From positions 186,001 to 250,000 of the forward strand of contig NZ_JAAEHL010000006.1 in NCBI RefSeq assembly GCF_010614725.1: a stretch of 64,000 nt of DNA, written 5' to 3'. Positions 36,576 through 44,637 of this stretch are shown piece by piece. Made by a program: the position numbers and the translations under genes. The notes below the pieces were generated by a model. The model made no database searches. It was not told the DNA's origin and saw only the letters and a list, made by a program, of their open reading frames with translations. How positions within the stretch are numbered: position 1 is the stretch's first letter; the number at the start of each line of letters is the position of its first letter. The stretch comes from Flavobacterium ajazii (GTDB lineage: Bacteria > Bacteroidota > Bacteroidia > Flavobacteriales > Flavobacteriaceae).

Positions 36576-39500
36576 TTTGTATTAAAGTATTCTTGAACTT
36601 TTTGATTAAAATTCGAGCGCAAAGGTAGTGATTGTCTGTTTAATATCTCAACGCTGTTTAAATATTCCAATAGTGAACTTGGTAAAGCATTGGAACGATT
36701 TGTAAATTCTGCCTTATTGGTTTCAGATTTTCTTTGTGTATCCTGACCTTGTTGCTGAACTGCATTATTCAATTTCCATAATTCCTGCTGTATATTTAGA
36801 ATACGCTGTAAGTTCTCATTCTTAAATCCTTTATTTAAAATCTGCTTTTCAGATTGTTTCATCTGATCTATTACAGATCTGCCTTGAGCATCTAAACCTT
36901 TCTTTGCTAATTCTTTTTGTAATGCTTCACGAAGCTTAACCTGCTCTTTGTAAATTTCCATTATAGCTTCTGCATCACCTTCTCCATCTTCTCCTTCACT
37001 ACCATTCTTCTCTCCTTTTCCGTTCTTTCCATCTTTACCAGAATTACCTTTGTCACCACTTTTATTTCCTTGGCCTTCCTTACCTTGTCCATCTTTGCCC
37101 TGCCCGCTTTGTCCTTGTCCAGACTTACCATCTTTTCCTGCTCCTGGTTTATCTCCTTGTTGCTGTCCTGGTTTCATTCCGTCTTTCATTTTATCAGCAA
37201 GTCCTTTTTGTTTCTGAATAATATCTGGTAACTGCATCCCTTGTCCGTCTCCAGGTTTTGGTTTTCCTGCACCTGGTTTAGACATCGACATCTGCATATT
37301 GTTTAATAAATCACTTAAGAAATCAGCTAACTTATTAGCAGATGAAACTGCATATTGCTGATGTGAAACACCTCTAGGAATCTGAACATCGGTTAAAGTT
37401 TCTATAGCTTTGTCCATGTTGTATTGTACATTTCCAATTTCTTTGGTAACGTCCTCAGCTACCTTTGGATTACGTAATGATAGTGCAAACAAACTATCAT
37501 CAACATGTCTGAACTGCTGTTTCAAATTCTGCTGAATCTTAATATTTTTTGTAAATGTAGAAGAACCTAATTTCATTGCTTTAAACTGTTTCATCACATC
37601 TTCTTGTGATAAAGAATACGCTAAAAGATTGTCTAGAATCTGACGAAGCATTGCTACATCTTCTTCCATCTGTTCTTGTTCACCACCTTCCATTTCACTC
37701 TGCATTTGTTGAGCCATAGACTTCATTTTCTTTGAAGCACTTTTCTGTTTTGGTTTAGCAGATGAAGTATTCTTTTTACTTAATTCTTCAGAAGCTTTAT
37801 TCAAATCATTCTCCACATCTTTCTCTTTTGAAGCATCAGTTGGAATGTCCAAAGGTTTCTTTAACGTCCTATTTTCCTCTTTCAAATCTTTTAAATCTTC
37901 TTGAATCTTATCAAAAGATTTATTGATTTCATCCTGCTTCTCCTTCGTATTTTCTTTTTCTTTATTAGATAATTGTTCTTGCTGATCTGCTAGTTTATTT
38001 AGTTTCTCAGCAACCTGTTCAGCTTTCTTTGAAACATAAAAACGTTTGGTTAGCTCTACTAATTGTTCTAAATTACGAGATTGGTTTTTACTGATTTGTT
38101 TGAACTTTTCCATTTTATCAAACAGTTCTTCACTGTTTAATTTATCATTCAAGTTCTTTAATTCATCTAATAATTTCTGGTTCTTTTCTAAATCTTTCTC
38201 TGCATTATCTAAACGCTTTTGTAAATCTTCAGCTGTTTTATCTTTCTTATCATCTTTAAACTTGTCTAGATTCTGATTCATTTTTTCAGAAAACTGTTTC
38301 ATCATTTCGTCTTGTTGTTTCTGACGTTTGATAAAATCATTGATCTTCTGCTGATCTTTAAACTCTAAATTATCTTTTTCTTTTCCTGCATTCTGAAGCT
38401 TATCCATTTCTGAAATCTGCTTTGTTTGGTTCTTCAAAGATTTAGATAAACTATTAATGTTTTGATTTTGTTGTTGTAATTCCTGATCGTGAACTTCATC
38501 TGTTGTAGCTACACGATCTGAAAATGTAGAAGACTTTGTACTCTTAAATCCGTGTGGTGTATCGTTATCAAAAACTTCAAAGTAGTACTCGTATGATACT
38601 CCTTCTTCTACAGGAAGGTTACTTGGAAAATTAAAAACAAACTGATCAAATACACCAGACTTCACGGGAATGTTTCCACGTTTAGCAGACTGTGGTTTGT
38701 TACGTTCGTAGTATACAATTTGTAATTTCGATAGTCCATAGTCGTCACCTAGTCTACCCAAAATATAGTTCTTATCCAGCTTCAAACTATCAGGTGCAGG
38801 GCCAACACTAATACTTGGAAACTGATCTTTGATCACAGACAGCTGATAGTCTAGTTTTTCGTAGTTTTTAACCTTATCGTTTGATGTAAGTATTTGATAT
38901 TCGGTATTTTGACTTATATTTTTAGCCAATTTAAACTCATTTTCTGCCTTATTAAACTTAAACACTTCATTATCTCTTTTCCATACTACTTCTTGTGTAG
39001 ATTTGGTGTTCATTTTCCAGGTTACAGTTGTTCCTTCTGGTACAATTGCGTTTCCTGTTCCTTGAATTGTTTCTGATTTTTTCTTTAGATAAGAAGGAAA
39101 ATTTAAAACCATTTCGAAGTTAGCGATTGACGGAACAGTGATCACTTTCAATTCATATTCTTCTGAAACAACCGAATTTCCTTCAAAAGAAAATTGAATA
39201 TTTTCTACCGGTTTCTCCACTTTAAATTCAAACTTTCCAGCTTTAGAAGATTCCATAAAATAACTTTCATTACCAATATGAATCATCACATTTTCTGGAA
39301 CTACGTTACCAACAGATTCCATTTTAATCACGAAATCTTTGTTTTGTTCTGCTTGTAAATTAGAATTCAAAACCACAAATTTGAATGGAGCTGGTGGTAA
39401 AAAAGCAGAATTAAAATGCACTACTCTATTCAAACTTTGCGAAATTATATTACTATTTCCAGAAATATAAAACACAGCGAAAAGCAAAATTGGAACTAAA

Positions 39501-39973
39501 GCTAATGGCAAATACTTTTTATTTGTTTTAAAATTGATCGCATTTCCAAAAGGAATTGGCTGTAAAGAATTTGCTTTTTGTTCGATCGAAGCCAAAACCA
39601 ATTCTGAACTTTCAGCATTATTATCAGATGCTAATTGCAAAAAGTTAGTCAGCTTATCGCTCACTTCTGTGAAATGATTTCCAATAATTTTTGAAGCCTG
39701 AGTATAATCAATTCCCTTTTGAAGTTTGAATAATTTGAATAATGGAAACAGAATTAAACGGACTAAAAGGAAAACTTCAACTCCTATAAATAACCAAAAT
39801 AGAAAAGTTCTTCCTAAAGGTTTTAGCCAAAGAAAGTATTCGATAAAAAGCGTAAATAGAAAATATAATAATCCAAAACCAGTAAAAAGTAATAGTCCTT
39901 TTATCAATTCGTTGGTATAATATTTCTTAATGAAAGCCTCTAATTTTTGATAAATTGCAGATGATGTTTTCAA
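36572..39973 (-). CDS. DUF4175 family large membrane-anchored protein
   Basis: 1133 aa. Two or three hydrophobic segments in the first 170 residues (about 25-45, 55-75, 155-172). A beta-rich domain of about 400 residues follows, then a long charged coiled coil (about 480-850, with runs such as KDKTAEDLQKRLDNAEKDLEKNQKLLDEL). After that comes a Gly/Lys/Gln-rich low-complexity stretch (about 935-1015, GQGQSGQGKDGQGKEG type) and a final helical part. This layout matches DUF4175 proteins of Bacteroidota and Alphaproteobacteria. Function is unknown. It overlaps ybeY by 4 bp. Confidence 0.8.
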   Translation of the reverse strand: MKTSSAIYQKLEAFIKKYYTNELIKGLLLFTGFGLLYFLFTLFIEYFLWLKPLGRTFLFWLFIGVEVFLLVRLILFPLFKLFKLQKGIDYTQASKIIGNHFTEVSDKLTNFLQLASDNNAESSELVLASIEQKANSLQPIPFGNAINFKTNKKYLPLALVPILLFAVFYISGNSNIISQSLNRVVHFNSAFLPPAPFKFVVLNSNLQAEQNKDFVIKMESVGNVVPENVMIHIGNESYFMESSKAGKFEFKVEKPVENIQFSFEGNSVVSEEYELKVITVPSIANFEMVLNFPSYLKKKSETIQGTGNAIVPEGTTVTWKMNTKSTQEVVWKRDNEVFKFNKAENEFKLAKNISQNTEYQILTSNDKVKNYEKLDYQLSVIKDQFPSISVGPAPDSLKLDKNYILGRLGDDYGLSKLQIVYYERNKPQSAKRGNIPVKSGVFDQFVFNFPSNLPVEEGVSYEYYFEVFDNDTPHGFKSTKSSTFSDRVATTDEVHDQELQQQNQNINSLSKSLKNQTKQISEMDKLQNAGKEKDNLEFKDQQKINDFIKRQKQQDEMMKQFSEKMNQNLDKFKDDKKDKTAEDLQKRLDNAEKDLEKNQKLLDELKNLNDKLNSEELFDKMEKFKQISKNQSRNLEQLVELTKRFYVSKKAEQVAEKLNKLADQQEQLSNKEKENTKEKQDEINKSFDKIQEDLKDLKEENRTLKKPLDIPTDASKEKDVENDLNKASEELSKKNTSSAKPKQKSASKKMKSMAQQMQSEMEGGEQEQMEEDVAMLRQILDNLLAYSLSQEDVMKQFKAMKLGSSTFTKNIKIQQNLKQQFRHVDDSLFALSLRNPKVAEDVTKEIGNVQYNMDKAIETLTDVQIPRGVSHQQYAVSSANKLADFLSDLLNNMQMSMSKPGAGKPKPGDGQGMQLPDIIQKQKGLADKMKDGMKPGQQQGDKPGAGKDGKSGQGQSGQGKDGQGKEGQGNKSGDKGNSGKDGKNGKGEKNGSEGEDGEGDAEAIMEIYKEQVKLREALQKELAKKGLDAQGRSVIDQMKQSEKQILNKGFKNENLQRILNIQQELWKLNNAVQQQGQDTQRKSETNKAEFTNRSNALPSSLLEYLNSVEILNRQSLPLRSNFNQKVQEYFNTK

Positions 39974-40110
39974 AATAAATCTGTTTTAATTATAACCTAT
40001 AAAAGTAGTAATTATAAAGATTCAAATTCCAAAAAATTAAATTCCAAATTCCAAGTATCCACTGCCTTTTTAATTTGGAATTTTAAAAAATTGGGATTTA
40101 TCTAAAGTTG

Positions 40111-40118
40111 TATCTTTG
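40111..40118 (+). promoter_or_regulatory. -7 box of gltX
   Basis: TATCTTTG with TTG at 40091-40093 (17-bp spacing). The in-frame TTG at 40,116 lies inside this box and cannot be the start of translation. Confidence 0.65.
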
Positions 40119-40136
40119 CATCAAAATATAAACAAA

Positions 40137-41630
40137 ATGTCAAAGCAAGTTCGTGTGCGTTTTGCACCAAGTCCAACAGGGGCGTTACACATTGGCGGAG
40201 TACGTACTGCCCTATTTAATTATTTGTTTGCCAAAAAACATAATGGCGTTTTTTATCTGAGAATTGAAGATACAGATCAGACTCGTTTTGTTCCAGGTGC
40301 AGAGGCTTACATTATGGAAGCTTTGGAATGGTTAGGAATTTCTCCTGACGAAACCGTTGGGAAAAATGAAAAATTTGGTCCATACAGACAAAGTGAACGT
40401 AAAGAATTATATAAAAAATATGCTGACGAATTGATTAATTCTGGATGGGCATACTATGCTTTTGATACTCCTGAAGCTCTTGATGCTTTAAGAAAAGAAC
40501 ATGAAGCTGAAAAGAAAACATTTATTTACAATCATACAAACCGAGAAAAACTAGATACCTCTTTAGTAATTGCTACTGATGAAGTTTCAAAAAGAATTGC
40601 AAATGGAGAACATTATGTAATTCGTTTTAAAACTCCGGTTAACGAAACTTTACATTTAAAAGATATCATTCGTGGTGATGTAAATTTCGAAACCAATCTG
40701 TTAGACGATAAAGTTTTATTTAAAAGTGACGGAATGCCAACGTACCATTTGGCCAATATTGTGGATGATCATTTAATGGAAACTTCACATGTAATCCGTG
40801 GTGAAGAATGGCTGCCATCTATGCCACTTCACGTTTTATTGTACAGAGCTTTTGGCTGGGATGCTCCAGAATTTGCACATTTACCTTTGATTTTAAAACC
40901 AAGTGGAAAAGGAAAATTATCAAAACGTGATGGTGAAGTTGGAGGATTTCCTGTGTTTCCTTTAGATTGGAAAGACTTAAAAGGTTTTAAAGGTGATGGA
41001 TATTTACCAGAAGCATTAGTAAACTTTTTGTCAATGATTGGCTGGAACGATGGAACGGAAAGAGAATATTTTTCATTAGAAGAATTATGCCAATCTTTTG
41101 ACTTAAGCAGAGTTCATAAAGCAGGTGCAAGATTTGATATTGATAAAGCAAAATCTGTGAATCATCATTATTTATCAAACAAAAGTGATTCATTTTTAGC
41201 TGCAACTTTTCAACCTGTTTTAGATGAAAAAGGAATTAAAATTGAAAAAATTACACTTGAAAAAATAATCTCATCAATAAAAGAACGTCTAGTTTTAACA
41301 ACTGACATTTGGGATTTGACTGATTTCTTTTTCCAGGCTCCAACATCTTATGATGAAAAAGCAAGCAAAAACTGGAAGAAAGAAACTCCAGCTTTAATGC
41401 AGGAATTGATTTCAGTTTTAGAAAACATCGAAGATTTTACTTCTGCAAATATTGAAACAATTGTAAAAGACTGGCTGACTAAAAACGAAATCGGAATGGG
41501 TAAAGTGATGCAGCCTTTCCGTATAAGTTTGGTTGGAGCGCTTAAAGGTCCTCACCTATTTGACATTGTTGAAATCATTGGAAAAGAAGAAACTATTACG
41601 AGAATTCAAAAAGCAATTTCAAGTTTATAA
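40137..41630 (+). CDS. gltX: Glutamyl-tRNA synthetase
   Basis: Charges tRNA-Glu. About 497 aa from the ATG at 40,137 (MSKQVRVRFAPSPTGALHIGG). HIGH motif in PSPTGALHIGG, RIEDTDQTRFVPGAE, TYHLANIVDDHLMETSHVIRGEEWLPS, and KMSKS equivalent GKLSKRDG. The C-terminal anticodon-binding domain ends IGKEETITRIQKAISSL. Start chosen because the -7 box overlaps the alternative upstream start. A strong terminator follows. Confidence 0.96.
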   Translation: MSKQVRVRFAPSPTGALHIGGVRTALFNYLFAKKHNGVFYLRIEDTDQTRFVPGAEAYIMEALEWLGISPDETVGKNEKFGPYRQSERKELYKKYADELINSGWAYYAFDTPEALDALRKEHEAEKKTFIYNHTNREKLDTSLVIATDEVSKRIANGEHYVIRFKTPVNETLHLKDIIRGDVNFETNLLDDKVLFKSDGMPTYHLANIVDDHLMETSHVIRGEEWLPSMPLHVLLYRAFGWDAPEFAHLPLILKPSGKGKLSKRDGEVGGFPVFPLDWKDLKGFKGDGYLPEALVNFLSMIGWNDGTEREYFSLEELCQSFDLSRVHKAGARFDIDKAKSVNHHYLSNKSDSFLAATFQPVLDEKGIKIEKITLEKIISSIKERLVLTTDIWDLTDFFFQAPTSYDEKASKNWKKETPALMQELISVLENIEDFTSANIETIVKDWLTKNEIGMGKVMQPFRISLVGALKGPHLFDIVEIIGKEETITRIQKAISSL

Positions 41631-41653
41631 TTAGAAATTCAATCTATAAAAGC

Positions 41654-41697
41654 AAACGCTAAGTACATTTGTTAGATGTTACTTAGCGTTTTTTTAA
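41654..41697 (+). terminator. Terminator of gltX
   Basis: AACGCTAAGTA pairs with TACTTAGCGTT around a 14-nt loop, then seven T. Confidence 0.85.
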
Positions 41698-41765
41698 TGT
41701 TTGATAATTTTAATTTAGAAGAATTTTCGTAATTTACAAAAAATCATAAATTAAATAAAATAACC

Positions 41766-42749
41766 ATGAGTACAGCATTTATTATCTTTTTAGTATTGGC
41801 ATTCTTCATTTTCATGTCGTCTTTCTTTACAGTTAAACAACAAACTTCTGTAGTAATCGAAAGATTTGGAAAATTTCAGAGTGTTAGAAATTCAGGATTA
41901 CAACTTAAAATTCCGTTGGTAGACAGATTGGCCGGACGTGTAAATCTTAAAATTCAACAATTGGATGTAATCATCGAAACTAAAACCAGAGACAACGTTT
42001 TTATCAAAATGAAAGTTTCAGTTCAATTCAAAGTAATCCAAGATAAAGTATACGAAGCATTTTATAAATTGGAATATCCTCACGATCAAATTACTTCTTA
42101 TGTCTTTGATGTAGTTCGTGCTGAAGTTCCAAAACTAAAATTAGATGATGTTTTTGAAAGAAAAGATGATATTGCAGTTGCAGTAAAACGTGAATTGAAT
42201 GAAGCAATGTCTACTTACGGATACGACATCATTAATACTTTGGTAACTGATATTGATCCGGACATTCAGGTAAAAAATGCAATGAACAGAATCAATGCTG
42301 CCGACAGAGAAAAAACAGCTGCAGAGTTTGAAGCAGAAAGTTCAAGAATAAGAATTGTTGCCAAAGCAAAAGCTGAAGCTGAAAGTAAACGTTTACAAGG
42401 TCAAGGTATTGCAGATCAGCGTCGTGAAATTGCCAGAGGTCTTGTAGAAAGTGTTGAAGTTTTGAACAATGTTGGAATTAATTCTCAGGAAGCTTCTGCT
42501 CTAATTGTTGTAACCCAGCATTATGATACTTTGCAGGCAATTGGTGCCGATGCAAATTCTAATTTAATTTTATTGCCTAATTCTCCACAAGCTGGAAGTG
42601 ATATGTTAAACAATATGGTTGCTTCATTTTCAGCATCAAACCAGGTTGGTGAAATGATGAAAAAACACAATAAAAAAATAGAGAAACCAAAACCAATTCA
42701 TCCACAATCTGGATATGAAGATGATATTCAACCAGATCTTCAATCATAA
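41766..42749 (+). CDS. SPFH/band-7 family protein (stomatin-like)
   Basis: 327 aa. One N-terminal transmembrane helix (about 4-22), followed directly by QQTSVVIERFGKFQSVRNSGLQLKIPLVDRLAGRVNLKIQQLDV, the SPFH entry motif. Then DNVFIKMKVSVQFKV, YDIINTLVTDIDPD, and an Ala/Glu-rich coiled coil (AADREKTAAEFEAESSRIRIVAKAKAEAESKR) before a polar C terminus. Members form membrane-associated oligomeric scaffolds and often modulate proteases; no partner NfeD gene is adjacent. It shares a bidirectional terminator with the next, convergent gene. Confidence 0.87.
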   Translation: MSTAFIIFLVLAFFIFMSSFFTVKQQTSVVIERFGKFQSVRNSGLQLKIPLVDRLAGRVNLKIQQLDVIIETKTRDNVFIKMKVSVQFKVIQDKVYEAFYKLEYPHDQITSYVFDVVRAEVPKLKLDDVFERKDDIAVAVKRELNEAMSTYGYDIINTLVTDIDPDIQVKNAMNRINAADREKTAAEFEAESSRIRIVAKAKAEAESKRLQGQGIADQRREIARGLVESVEVLNNVGINSQEASALIVVTQHYDTLQAIGADANSNLILLPNSPQAGSDMLNNMVASFSASNQVGEMMKKHNKKIEKPKPIHPQSGYEDDIQPDLQS

Positions 42750-42760
42750 TTTGAAAATAA

Positions 42761-42788
42761 AAAAGAGGCTTAAATGCCTCTTTTTTTA
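42761..42788. terminator. Bidirectional terminator carrying a stop codon in its loop
   Basis: AAAAGAGGC (42761-42769) pairs with GCCTCTTTT (42776-42784); the loop TTAAAT contains the TAA stop (minus strand) of the 84-aa gene. Confidence 0.8.
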
Positions 42789-43024
42789 TTTATAAACCAG
42801 TTAATAACAAAAGGTATAATCGATTGTAAAATTTGTGGATACGATATTTTAAGAGAATCTGTATATGAAGAAACAAATCCGTTTACAATATTTTGTGGTG
42901 TAATACTTTCTTTAGTTCTCTGAAAACTTAAAACCAATTTCTGATAATTGATATCTTTCTCTAATTTTAATATTTCCAAATTCCTATCGATTTCAGCATA
43001 CGAGGAGTATTTTTTCTTTTCCAT
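42770..43024 (-). CDS. Small hypothetical protein (84 aa) with DUF6327-like charge pattern
   Basis: 84 aa, N-terminal half charged and helical (KKYSSYAEIDRNLEILKLEKDINYQKLVLSFQRTKESI), C-terminal half more hydrophobic (YPQILQSIIPFVINWFINKKR), perhaps a membrane-associating helix. It is the last gene of the small envelope cluster with the holin-like and YtxH genes (6-bp gap), the arrangement seen in many Flavobacteria. I am not sure of a family name; its conserved company argues that it is real. Confidence 0.6.
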   Translation of the reverse strand: MEKKKYSSYAEIDRNLEILKLEKDINYQKLVLSFQRTKESITPQNIVNGFVSSYTDSLKISYPQILQSIIPFVINWFINKKRGI

Positions 43025-43029
43025 AAACT

Positions 43030-43380
43030 CTAATCATTAAAAAAGATTTCTGAAAATTTCTCTAGAATCGGACCTTCAACAAATTTATCTTTTATAAAGA
43101 AAAGTAAAATAGTAAAGAAAAGATAGATCCCTCCTACTGTCAAAAATCCAAGTGCATTACTGTCAAACAAAGAACCAAAAGCGTACGCTGCAGCAAAAGA
43201 TCCAAAAATTAAAACCATACTAAAACACAGTAAGATCAAAGTAAACTTAAAGATCAAAGTGGTTGATTTCATCGCCACCTTAAAACCCCAAAGTTTATAA
43301 TAAGCCAAATGGCTTTCAAGGTAAATTTTTGCCTTATCCTGTATGTCCTCTGTATTTTCTTTTAAATCTTCGAAAGCCAT
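43030..43380 (-). CDS. Phage-holin-family (DUF1469-like) membrane protein
   Basis: 116 aa. An N-terminal amphipathic helix (residues 1-35, LKENTEDIQDKAKIYLESHLAYYKLW), then two transmembrane helices (about 43-70 and 78-100) and a charged tail. This is the layout of the putative holin/competence family found with YtxH proteins. No lysis function is implied; in this setting it is a general envelope protein. Likely cotranscribed with the 84-aa gene. Confidence 0.7.
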   Translation of the reverse strand: MAFEDLKENTEDIQDKAKIYLESHLAYYKLWGFKVAMKSTTLIFKFTLILLCFSMVLIFGSFAAAYAFGSLFDSNALGFLTVGGIYLFFTILLFFIKDKFVEGPILEKFSEIFFND

Positions 43381-43400
43381 ATTATGAATATTTAAAAAAG

Positions 43401-43440
43401 AAACACAAAACTTCCTATAAAAGAGGTATATTTTGTGTTT
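43401..43440 (-). terminator. Hairpin between the YtxH and holin-like genes
   Basis: AAACACAAAA pairs with TTTTGTGTTT, 20-nt loop. It follows the YtxH stop by 10 bp and is followed by a T run on the minus strand, so it may reduce read-through into the next two genes. Confidence 0.6.
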
Positions 43441-43450
43441 TTGATATTTA

Positions 43451-43777
43451 TTATTTTTGAAGTTTAGCGTTCTGTTCTTTTAAATCGGCTAATTTTGATT
43501 CCAGAAAAGTAATCACTTCTTCTGTTTTATAACTTACATTAGAAAGTAAATCATCAAATGTCCCATCAATATCTTTTGTAGCACTTTTAAATTTATCACG
43601 AAGAACTTCAGAACTTGCTTCAAAAGAATCTTTCAAATTATTTGTTATATCATCAAAACCTTCTTTGAGCTTCGCTCTTGTTTTAGAACCTTTATCCGGA
43701 GCCAATAAAATTCCGATTGCTGCACCAACAGCAGCACCAGCTAAAATTGCTGCAATTGCTTTTGAATTACTTGACAT
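43451..43777 (-). CDS. YtxH domain-containing protein
   Basis: 108 aa. N-terminal Gly/Ala-rich helix (KAIAAILAGAAVGAAIGILLAPDKGSKTRAKLKEGF) is the YtxH signature with its LLAPxxGxxTR motif. The rest is a helical, charged domain (DDITNNLKDSFEASSEVLRDKFKSATKDIDG). Family members are small stress-linked membrane proteins. It heads the three-gene minus-strand cluster. Confidence 0.85.
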   Translation of the reverse strand: MSSNSKAIAAILAGAAVGAAIGILLAPDKGSKTRAKLKEGFDDITNNLKDSFEASSEVLRDKFKSATKDIDGTFDDLLSNVSYKTEEVITFLESKLADLKEQNAKLQK

Positions 43778-44593
43778 AATATTAAATTTAAAGTTGATTC
43801 ATAAAGATACCATTTTTTTAATTTTTAAATTACTTAAAATTTCATATTTGCCCTTTTTTAGAAGAAATATAACCAATTGCATATTAATAAGTCTTTGAAT
43901 TGATTAATTTCTATTCAAATTTAAAATGAAGCTCATAAATAAACAATTATTTAAAAAATGAGTTATCTATTAACCAACTTTTAAAAACGTCTTAAAATTG
44001 ATTTATGAAGGCTAAAATAAATTCATAAAAACTATTATTTTATTATTTTAAATCAATTTTACAAATAATAATTAATAACTAAATATTAAAATAAAATAAT
44101 AATTAAAACTTATAGCTATAAAAATTGAAGTCTAAAATTTAAAAAAATAAGAAAAACGTTAATTCTAGCTTTTTGAGAAGAAAAATGGAACTAAAAAAAG
44201 TAAAAAATTTAAATAAAGAGTTTTAATGAATGAAAAACAAAAAAAGGCCTTCTCTATTCGACCATTTTTTACATTAGCTTAAAAACAATTTATGAAAGTT
44301 AATTTTAATCTATAAAATTAATTAAAAATTAAATTATAATAGTTTTTATAAATAATAAATTTAATTAATTAAAAATATAAAATAATAGAATTAATTGATT
44401 TAAAATGATTTTTGTTTAAAATCTTGACTTAAAAAAGATAAAACTTAAAATAAAGCCTTTTAATAAAAATAAATCAAAAAAATGAACTAGTTATCCAACT
44501 AAATTTTATTTTCTATTAAAATCAATTTATGAAAGTTATTTTTAATATATAAAAATTATTAAATTTAAAATTTTAATAATTAATTTATATAAT
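43778..44593. other. Long AT-rich gap with degenerate repeats
   Basis: About 820 bp with no plausible gene. A loose element resembling AATTTATGAAAGTTA followed by AT-rich sequence recurs near 43,997, 44,287 and 44,526. Many TTAATTAA-type words occur. There is no GTTYCACGTGRAAC site here. It is the most AT-rich block I see in the window. Confidence 0.55.
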
Positions 44594-44619
44594 AAAAAAG
44601 CGCTTATAAAAGCGCTTTT
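44594..44619 (-). terminator. Terminator of glnS
   Basis: AAAAGCGCTT (44596-44605) pairs with AAGCGCTTTT (44610-44619); a T run follows on the minus strand. Confidence 0.8.
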
Positions 44620-44637
44620 CAATAGATTGTAATTATT

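Noticed and set aside
40116..40136. Upstream TTG start for gltX
   Set aside because: The TTG lies inside the -7 box; the conserved N terminus begins at the ATG at 40,137.
43030..43777. Phage lysis module (holin-like gene)
   Set aside because: No endolysin, spanin or other phage gene is near; holin-like/YtxH pairs are common chromosomal envelope genes in Bacteroidota.
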